Below the pieces are notes generated by a model, which did no database searches, was not told the DNA's origin, and was given only the letters and a program-made list of their open reading frames with translations. Below, in pieces: positions 1 to 6,702 of a DNA stretch of 64,000 nt. Each line of letters begins with the position of its first letter. The stretch's first letter is position 1. Made by a program: the position numbers and the translations under genes. The stretch spans positions 26,890 to 90,889 of the forward strand of contig CAILEM010000080.1 of NCBI GenBank assembly GCA_903833215.1. The letters are read 5' to 3'. Source of the stretch: an uncultured Armatimonadota bacterium. GTDB taxonomy: Bacteria; Armatimonadota; Fimbriimonadia; Fimbriimonadales; Fimbriimonadaceae.

Positions 1-1764
1 CGAATGGACGTCCTTGCGCCAATGGGGCATGAACCAGCCCATGCGCAAATAGTTGCCAAGAAGAAGTGCGATGTCCAAGTCACTTAGGAATCGAGACCGG
101 CGAGCATAAGTGAGAGCGGGAAGAAGAGTCGTGCGGTCATCTTCGTCATCGGGCACATCACGGTAATCCGTACAGTCGAAGTAGTTGAGACAAGTCGCGA
201 GTGAGTTCCCAGGTGCGCTCACTACCTGATTTTTGTGCAGGCTCGTAATCTTGCTTCGAGTCACATAGAGGAGGTCTAGGAAGGAGGGCTCATCCAATAC
301 GGTTGGGAGGCGTTTAGGCGGGATGGGATTGACGATCCCAAAGGGTGGTTTGACTGCCTTGTCGTTCCAAGTCACGTGCGCATTGGCAAGACGTTGGCCA
401 TGTTTCTTTGTCCTCATCGGGAAGGAAAATGCGTTGGCGAGGCTGGAGATACATCGAACGACGACATCACCTTCATTTGAAAACAGATGCGCCTCCCGAA
501 ACCGATGAATCGATGCGGCGAGGAAATTCGCCCTTCCTGACATCAATGCTTCGGCCGGTATGTCTGGGGAAACAAGAACCATATTGCCGAGTTGCAGCCT
601 TTTTCCGACATTGGAGGTTGGTTTGCCGTGTTCTCCCGTGTCTAGGTTTGCCATGGAGTGTTGATCGAAAACATCCGTGAGAATACGAACCGAGCCTGTG
701 ACAACCAATGCCCCCATGCTGTGTCCGATGAGCGAAAGTGAGATTCGCCGATCCGGCAGCCCGCTTGCCGTCAACTGGCGATCGAGTTCAGCATCAAGGT
801 GACGAACAAACTCGACGAGGTCGGGGACACCAAAGTGTTCAGCCCGATACGCATCTCGAAAGTAGACCAAACCACGAAAGAGGATGACGACGATCGGCAA
901 GGTTAAGAGGAGGCCGCCAATCAGGATGGGTGTGAATACGATAAATTCTGAAGCGACATTCTTCAAGTGGGATAAATGCCGAAGTAGACCGGTCCAATTG
1001 AGTGGTTCGATTTTGCCGATGTAAGGCTCAATTCCTTTGAAGTAGTGATTTAGACCAACGGTTTCGGAGTGAAAAATCAGCCAGATCATCGTGATTAAGC
1101 AAAGGAAGACTAACGTCAGGGGAGGCGTACTACTGGGACCGTCAGAAGATGCTTTCTCACCAGACTTGAAAGTTCGCTTGGCAGCTTTGGCATCGTCAGA
1201 AAGCTTCCAAAGCGACGCGACGCATCCCAAGAGTGCACCTAGGGCAATCACCCACCACAGAATTCTTGCGAACAATTGCCACCCCCAGCCATCAGTACGG
1301 GCGAGCTTTTCCAGAAACAATCCAGCGAACAGCATCCCGAATGAGAAAGCCGTCAGAAATGCAGCCGGCCCAGGAAGTGCCTTGAAGCTCGATGAAATGG
1401 TGCTGCCCATCGCCTCACCCGGCCATCGATACCCGACATAGAGCAATCGGTCGCCGCCAAATTGTCGATAGTGGTCCCACGCTTGGCCATAACGGGTGTA
1501 GACGACCTTGTCTGGGTTGTTGAAACCATGGACCTGCACCACCACCGAGAGCTCCTCCTTATCGTGTGCCTTGGCAACCAGGTGAGCACATGCCTGCTCA
1601 AGACATTGGGTGCTCGTTGGACTGGAAGTTTCTACCAACGGAGTCGCGATCGGTGTGACAAGCCCATCTTCCACATTCAGGGGTGCGGTGCTTTCCACCA
1701 AAAGCCCAAATGGGCCACTTTTCACCATATCTCGAAGGAGGCGGATTGAGAGTAATGCTGGCAT
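1..1764 (-). CDS. Alpha/beta-hydrolase-fold membrane protein, C-terminus runs off the left edge (absent from ORF track because its stop is outside the window)
   Basis: Read by hand on minus strand from ATG at 1764: MPALLSIRLLRDMVKSGPFGLLVESTAPL...VVVQVHGFNNPDKVVYTRYG...RLLYVGYRWPGE...(4 hydrophobic segments)...SLSLIGHSMGALVVTGSV...; frame open to position 1; HGFN oxyanion and GHSMG nucleophile-elbow motifs. Confidence 0.8.
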   Translation of the reverse strand, partial: MPALLSIRLLRDMVKSGPFGLLVESTAPLNVEDGLVTPIATPLVETSSPTSTQCLEQACAHLVAKAHDKEELSVVVQVHGFNNPDKVVYTRYGQAWDHYRQFGGDRLLYVGYRWPGEAMGSTISSSFKALPGPAAFLTAFSFGMLFAGLFLEKLARTDGWGWQLFARILWWVIALGALLGCVASLWKLSDDAKAAKRTFKSGEKASSDGPSSTPPLTLVFLCLITMIWLIFHSETVGLNHYFKGIEPYIGKIEPLNWTGLLRHLSHLKNVASEFIVFTPILIGGLLLTLPIVVILFRGLVYFRDAYRAEHFGVPDLVEFVRHLDAELDRQLTASGLPDRRISLSLIGHSMGALVVTGSVRILTDVFDQHSMANLDTGEHGKPTSNVGKRLQLGNMVLVSPDIPAEALMSGRANFLAASIHRFREAHLFSNEGDVVVRCISSLANAFSFPMRTKKHGQRLANAHVTWNDKAVKPPFGIVNPIPPKRLPTVLDEPSFLDLLYVTRSKITSLHKNQVVSAPGNSLATCLNYFDCTDYRDVPDDEDDRTTLLPALTYARRSRFLSDLDIALLLGNYLRMGWFMPHWRKDVHS

Positions 1765-1966
1765 GGTTGGTTTTCCTCTGCATTGCCGTAACGCGATAAT
1801 TTGGAAGGCGTTCGTCAATTGAAGTGATTAACAAGGATTAGCAACGAAATCTAACAGGGTGATCGAGCTTTTGCAAAGAAAAACCGGAATTACACCGAAG
1901 CTGCACTTCGGAATCGCAGCAGGCTAGGAACCAAATGTGCTTCACTGAGGCCGACAAATCCCAACC

Positions 1967-2065
1967 ATGGAACTCATCTATGCCTCCGCTGTTCAGTTGG
2001 GTGAAGCCATTAGCTGAAAGCCCCTATCTGACATATTCGTGATGTCAATTCAAAACAGAATGCCC
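1967..2065 (+). pseudogene. Decayed fragment of the amidase 5' end (partial duplicate of 4441-4563)
   Basis: 'catctatgcctccgctgttcagttgggtgaagccatt' vs amidase 'catctatgcctccgctgtccaggtgggtgaagccatt' (2 mismatches), then a deletion, then 'attcgtgatgtcaattcaaaacagaatgcc' vs 'attcgcgatgtcaatccaaagttgaatgcc'; frame stops after 16 codons. Confidence 0.75.
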
Positions 2066-2081
2066 TAGCAAGAATGGAAGA

Positions 2082-2108
2082 GCCCAGAGCCATGCGAATG
2101 CTCTGGGC
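2082..2108 (-). terminator. Hairpin, probable terminator of the 2140-4083 operon
   Basis: gcccagagc / gctctgggc perfect 9-bp inverted repeat just beyond the last stop codon. Confidence 0.55.
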
Positions 2109-2139
2109 CACCTTTTACTGGCCAGCTCAGTTAGTTATC

Positions 2140-2435
2140 TTAGGGGCAGCATCTTCCGGCGATGTACTGAGGTCCAGTGACAGTGCCGTCGCATGTCTGG
2201 GCATGCCCGCTCGCGTCGATGTAGCTGTATTCGGGCGCAAAGTAGTAAGCAATTTTTGGTTTACCGCTATTACATAGATTAACCATGTCACAGCAGTTAC
2301 AGTAATCATTCACCAACAAAGGATCCTTGTTTTGACTACCGCATGTGGGAAGTTTGGCGAAGGGCATGCTGCTAGAGCAAGTGCGATTGGTAGGATGCCA
2401 CAAATGGCGCAGAACAAGAGACGAGTTTTCATCAT
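2140..2435 (-). CDS. Small secreted Cys-rich protein with an apparent frameshift between signal peptide and mature domain
   Basis: ATG at 2435 with upstream GGAG gives MMKTRLLFCAICGILPIALALAACPSPNFP (signal-peptide-like); the other frame gives ...TCGSQNKDPLLVNDYCNCCDMVNLCNSGKPKIAYYFAPEYSYIDASGHAQTCDGTVTGPQYIAGRCCP*, with 8 Cys. Confidence 0.5.
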
Positions 2436-2467
2436 AAGTATCTCCGGCTTCCTTTTACGTGAAGCGA

Positions 2468-3037
2468 TTACAGGTTATCGAATCCGAGTTCAAGAGCACA
2501 TATCGGCTTTGCCGTGAAAGTAAAGATCGGCACGTATGCGGATGACGGAACCTTTTGAATTTGCCCACCCTCGCGGGCAAACAAGTAAAAGCTCTCCTGT
2601 CCAGTTGCTGCCGATCGTTCCGAGGCGTGGTTAAGATCCCAGATAAGTGGGAAATCCGACTGCCGAGTCTCACGACATTGCTCGTATTCAGTCTTGAAAC
2701 GCAAAGTTTTGGCCACATCACCAATCACGACGGGAGCAGATCCGTTGAGGGGATAGTCTGTTGAGACCTTGGATGATGTTTGGGCCGGGCATCGTAGGCG
2801 AGTGCCACCAAGGTAGGTGGAATTGAGAGCGTTTTGATTTTGCGCTGGTGGATAGGCCCCGTTATCGTCTCGGTACAGTTGCATAGCTACGTAAAGCTGA
2901 TGTAGGTTCGATACGCAAACGGTCTTATTTGCACCGCCCTTTGCAGACCCAAATACCGGGAACAAGAACGCAGCCAAAATACCGAGAATCACGATAACGA
3001 CGAGAACCTCAGTTAGTGTGAAGCCCTTTCTCAATGA
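2468..3037 (-). CDS. Type II/IV pseudopilin-like protein (prepilin N-terminal cleavage/methylation motif)
   Basis: LRKGFTLTEVLVVIVILGILAAFLFPVFGSAKGGANKTVCVSNLHQLYVAMQLYRDDNGAYPP; start approximate (TTG near 3037; ORF extends to 3097). Confidence 0.85.
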   Translation of the reverse strand, partial: SLRKGFTLTEVLVVIVILGILAAFLFPVFGSAKGGANKTVCVSNLHQLYVAMQLYRDDNGAYPPAQNQNALNSTYLGGTRLRCPAQTSSKVSTDYPLNGSAPVVIGDVAKTLRFKTEYEQCRETRQSDFPLIWDLNHASERSAATGQESFYLFAREGGQIQKVPSSAYVPIFTFTAKPICALELGFDNL

Positions 3038-3623
3038 GCACCTCCGAGCGGACAAGCCAGAACCAAAAACCAGTAAGCAACAGCGTAACCGCACCAATCG
3101 CTAGGTGCAGTGTAGGAGCAAAAATCGAGTCAAACGGCCATAGCCACGAAGCCGCCATGTCTAGTAATCCGCATGTGCCTAGCGCGCCAAGAAAGCGAAT
3201 GTCATCAGGATATGGCTTGCTCAGGAACGATTCCCGACGAGCCGTGCACCAAGTTATCCCGAGTACGACGCCGATACATGCAGGTAGCATCCATGGCTGT
3301 TGAGACATGTGCCAATAATCAAGCGTTCCTTGCCAGACCCATGGGCCGCGGAATCGAGTCATGATTAAGTAGCTAAGGACGAGTGATGAAAGTCCGATGA
3401 CCCATGATCGCTTTCCTAATCTAGCCGCCACGGTTACAACCCAGAATGTCGCGGGAGCAAATAGGAAGTGGCCATACATCACTAACCATCGACTATCAGA
3501 ACCCAAAACCCAACGCTGCAAGCCAAAAAGCAACATAAATATATCGAGCGCAGTCAGTGCAATGAAGGGTGCTGCCATAACAGCAATACTGCCTCTTGAT
3601 TCAGTTTCGTGTTCTGCTCGCAT
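3009..3623 (-). CDS. Multi-pass membrane protein of unknown function
   Basis: 204-aa ORF with several hydrophobic segments; overlaps flanking genes of the same strand. Confidence 0.65.
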   Translation of the reverse strand: MRAEHETESRGSIAVMAAPFIALTALDIFMLLFGLQRWVLGSDSRWLVMYGHFLFAPATFWVVTVAARLGKRSWVIGLSSLVLSYLIMTRFRGPWVWQGTLDYWHMSQQPWMLPACIGVVLGITWCTARRESFLSKPYPDDIRFLGALGTCGLLDMAASWLWPFDSIFAPTLHLAIGAVTLLLTGFWFWLVRSEVLIEKGLHTN

Positions 3624-4083
3624 AGAAATCGTTTAGAACCGCTGGCCATAAATCCAATTTCTGCTGCATGAAACAGAGCTTTCCGTATCGATCAAATACG
3701 TACAGCCTCGGTGCAAATGCAACGTGAAGAGATCTAGTAAGGCTGGGTGACAATGTCCTCACAGAAGCACCATACGAATGGGCAATTCGCTCCACAAGGG
3801 CGTCGCTCGGTTGAGGCGAAAGAAGGACAATATCATCAACTCCCCGTACAGTCTCGGATACCGTGGGAAAGTTATTCGTACATTCACCTCAGTCAGTTAG
3901 AATGATCAGGGCTGTACTTCGACCGTTGCGCACAAGGCCGACCGGCCCTTTTTGCCCAAGCTCGGGTTCAGATGTTCCTTCAAGTACATATGACCGTCGA
4001 TGGTCAGGCTTTATGTATCCTGCTTGGATTTTGGAAACGATAGGGCCGAGCATTAGAGTGCTCAGTAGGCATGCCCCAAACAT
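3601..4083 (-). CDS. Thioredoxin/TlpA-like membrane-anchored protein with in-frame TGA (3891-3889) at the first position of a (U/*)GEC motif
   Basis: ATG at 4083: MFGACLLSTLMLGPIVSKI...STALIILTD[TGA]GECTNNFPTVSETVRGVDDIVLLS...LHVAFAPRLYVFDRYGKLCFMQQKLDLW...; both halves are in the same frame with no other stop. Confidence 0.65.
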
Positions 4084-4427
4084 TATTAGGGCTGAAATTT
4101 CATATTTTAGGACTCCCCCTCGTCCAAAGTTGGATACGGATGGAGGACAAGCATTGTTTACGAAGCAACGTTGATCCTGATGACGGTTAAACACTTTAAC
4201 GCATTATATACGGTGATTTGCGGAATGCCAAAAAATTTCTATTTATTTTTAGAGGTGCTCGCTTTAAATTCATTCTTTCGATTATGCGGGTTCATCGTTG
4301 AATGTCCAGCGTCTGCAGCCGATGGCTTTGTCGGAGTCTATTGTTCGATACTTTTTCGCCGCTGGTGGCGCCGAATTGTTAATGAGTCGGAAGGCTTGCA
4401 AGCGGTATCCTAGTCTGAATCCAAGTA

Positions 4428-5741
4428 ATGCCTGTGGCCGACATCATCTATGCCTCCGCTGTCCAGGTGGGTGAAGCCATTCGGAAGAAGCAAGTTTCCT
4501 CGCTTGAGGTAACAGAGGCCCATCTCGACCGCATTCGCGATGTCAATCCAAAGTTGAATGCCGTCTTCTATCTGGCCGAGGAAGCGGCACGCCAAGCGGC
4601 GCAAAAGGCGGACGACGAATTGGCACGAGGAATCTGGCGCAGCCCGTTGCACGGGGTTCCTTTCACCGTGAAGGATTGGATTGAAGTTGCGGGAATGCCG
4701 TGCGTCGCGAACGACGAGAAGTACCGAAACCACGTGCCCACCCAAGACGCGACGGCTGTCGCCCGAATGATCGAAGCTGGCTGCGTCCTCCTCGGCAAGA
4801 CCAGCGTGATCGAGGATTCCAAAGTCTACGGTCCCACCCATAACCCGTACCGGTTGGACTACAGTCCGAGTGGAAGCAGCAGTGGCGAAGCTGCGATCAT
4901 TGCTGCGGGTGGCTCCCCATTGGGTCTTGGTAGCGACTCCGGTGGCAGCATCCGAGATCCGGCTCACTGCTGTGGCATCGCCGGGCTGAGACCCACAACG
5001 GGACGAGTTCCAGTCACGGGCCACTTACCGCGGATCACCACGTTGGTTGATCCGCGCACCGTCATCGGACCAATGGCGCGATTCGTCGAAGACCTCGATG
5101 TTTGCCTCAGGATCATTTCCGGTGTTGACTGGCGGGACGCCAGCGTTGTGCCGATGCCCATCGAGGATTGGAAGCAGGTGAACCCTCGCGAACTGCGAGG
5201 AGCCTTCTACTCGCACTACCCAGGCGCCGAACCTTCCCCTGATTGTGGTCGGGTCACCCGGTCCACCGCGCAGTTCCTCGTAGATTCAGGCATTGAGGTG
5301 ACTGAGGCGAGCCCCAATCGCGTGGAGGAGTATTGGACCATTACCCAGGATTACTGGAGTCGAGCTGGATCTGAGGATCTCAGTGAAGAGTGGATGCCTT
5401 TGACGGACGGAAGAATGTCCGGCCTCGAGGTTGAACATCATCTTTTCCAGTGGGACCGATATCGTCGCTCGCTGATCAAGTTCATGGAGCAGTACGACTT
5501 CATCTTGACGCCGGTGGCTGAGTTTCCCGCGCGAAAACTCGGAAGCGACGGCTGTGTTTCGTTCTGTTTGCCATACAGCCTGGTCGGATACCCATGTGTT
5601 GTCGTCCGAGCGGGAAGTGCTGCTGACGGGATGCCGGTTGGTGTCCAGGTTGTGGCACGTCCTTGGCGAGAAGATGTAGCCCTGGCGGTAGCAAAGCTGA
5701 TCGAATCCGGGTTAGGCGGCTGGCAAAAGCCACCCCTTTAG
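4428..5741 (+). CDS. Amidase (amidase signature family)
   Basis: SGSSSGEAAIIAAGGSPLGLGSDSGGSIRDPAHCCGIAGLRPTTGRVP signature. Confidence 0.92.
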   Translation: MPVADIIYASAVQVGEAIRKKQVSSLEVTEAHLDRIRDVNPKLNAVFYLAEEAARQAAQKADDELARGIWRSPLHGVPFTVKDWIEVAGMPCVANDEKYRNHVPTQDATAVARMIEAGCVLLGKTSVIEDSKVYGPTHNPYRLDYSPSGSSSGEAAIIAAGGSPLGLGSDSGGSIRDPAHCCGIAGLRPTTGRVPVTGHLPRITTLVDPRTVIGPMARFVEDLDVCLRIISGVDWRDASVVPMPIEDWKQVNPRELRGAFYSHYPGAEPSPDCGRVTRSTAQFLVDSGIEVTEASPNRVEEYWTITQDYWSRAGSEDLSEEWMPLTDGRMSGLEVEHHLFQWDRYRRSLIKFMEQYDFILTPVAEFPARKLGSDGCVSFCLPYSLVGYPCVVVRAGSAADGMPVGVQVVARPWREDVALAVAKLIESGLGGWQKPPL

Positions 5742-5756
5742 GCTAACTTACGATTC

Positions 5757-6347
5757 CTAATGGGCACGTTTCGCCAATTTTTGAATCTGAGGCAAAAGAA
5801 CTTTGAGCAGGTTGCAGGTTTCAACGTCGGAACGCAAATCTGCCGAGATTTGTTTCTTAGTGTCTAAAACCGTCGTTTTGAGAGACTTTTCCCGTAATAG
5901 TCCGATTTGAACCCATATTCTCCCACTCAGAACATCTGTCTCAAGGTATCTGGGTTGAGCCACGTAGTGAATTCTGAAACCCTTCCTTTCGAATTCAGGG
6001 AGCGAGATGGGAACTGCCGCTCCTTGCCGACCCCAGTCTCGATCGTGGACGACTTTGGAGAGGTCTGTTCCCCTTGGGAATGAAACGGCGTCGACAGTCA
6101 AACGGCGAATTCCATCTGAGTAGGATTTCCTCGCAAGAATCGTTCCCCCATGAGACGCAAGAGGAAATGTGCCGACTTCTTCCCTAAACCTCTTCAATGC
6201 GGGAAGCTTTCCAAGGTCATCAAACGGACCCGAAGTCAGTACTCCGAAGACCCCTAGAACGAGCAGAATAGCTGGCATAAGTTCAACCTCAAATGCGGAA
6301 GATTGAAATTCAGGTTCAGGAGCCATGATTGAGTGGCAGTAACCCAA
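5757..6347 (-). CDS. Hypothetical secreted protein
   Basis: 196-aa ORF, hydrophobic segment LMPAILLVLGVFGVL near N-terminus. Confidence 0.5.
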   Translation of the reverse strand: MGYCHSIMAPEPEFQSSAFEVELMPAILLVLGVFGVLTSGPFDDLGKLPALKRFREEVGTFPLASHGGTILARKSYSDGIRRLTVDAVSFPRGTDLSKVVHDRDWGRQGAAVPISLPEFERKGFRIHYVAQPRYLETDVLSGRIWVQIGLLREKSLKTTVLDTKKQISADLRSDVETCNLLKVLLPQIQKLAKRAH

Positions 6348-6702
6348 GAATTCTCCCTGTCATCATTTTGACGGCTATGCATGCCGAGCATTTCGCTTGC
6401 CATCCTTGAAAAACGAACTCTTCAGTGAACGGAGAGATTTCAGAGACATCCTGCGGATCAAAACTCGGGCATCCTCAGAGTTTGTTGCATCGATCGAGCA
6501 ACTTGCAGAGGTGGTCATTGCTTCATGAGGCGCATTTTTGCAGAAGGTTCCATTGTGATAGCAAAATCTTTGCTGAATAAGCGCCTAAATGTATTGTCGG
6601 TCTCTTGCCATGCAACAGACCGTATTTATCAGTGTTCCTCCGATGCTTGGAGAGGCCAAGGGGAATTGCCTGATGGATTTCGTTGCCGAATGAATCATAA
6701 CC

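Noticed and set aside
4410-5024. 204-aa antisense ORF over the amidase gene
   Set aside because: Overlaps a strongly supported amidase with clear signature motifs; no recognisable domain.
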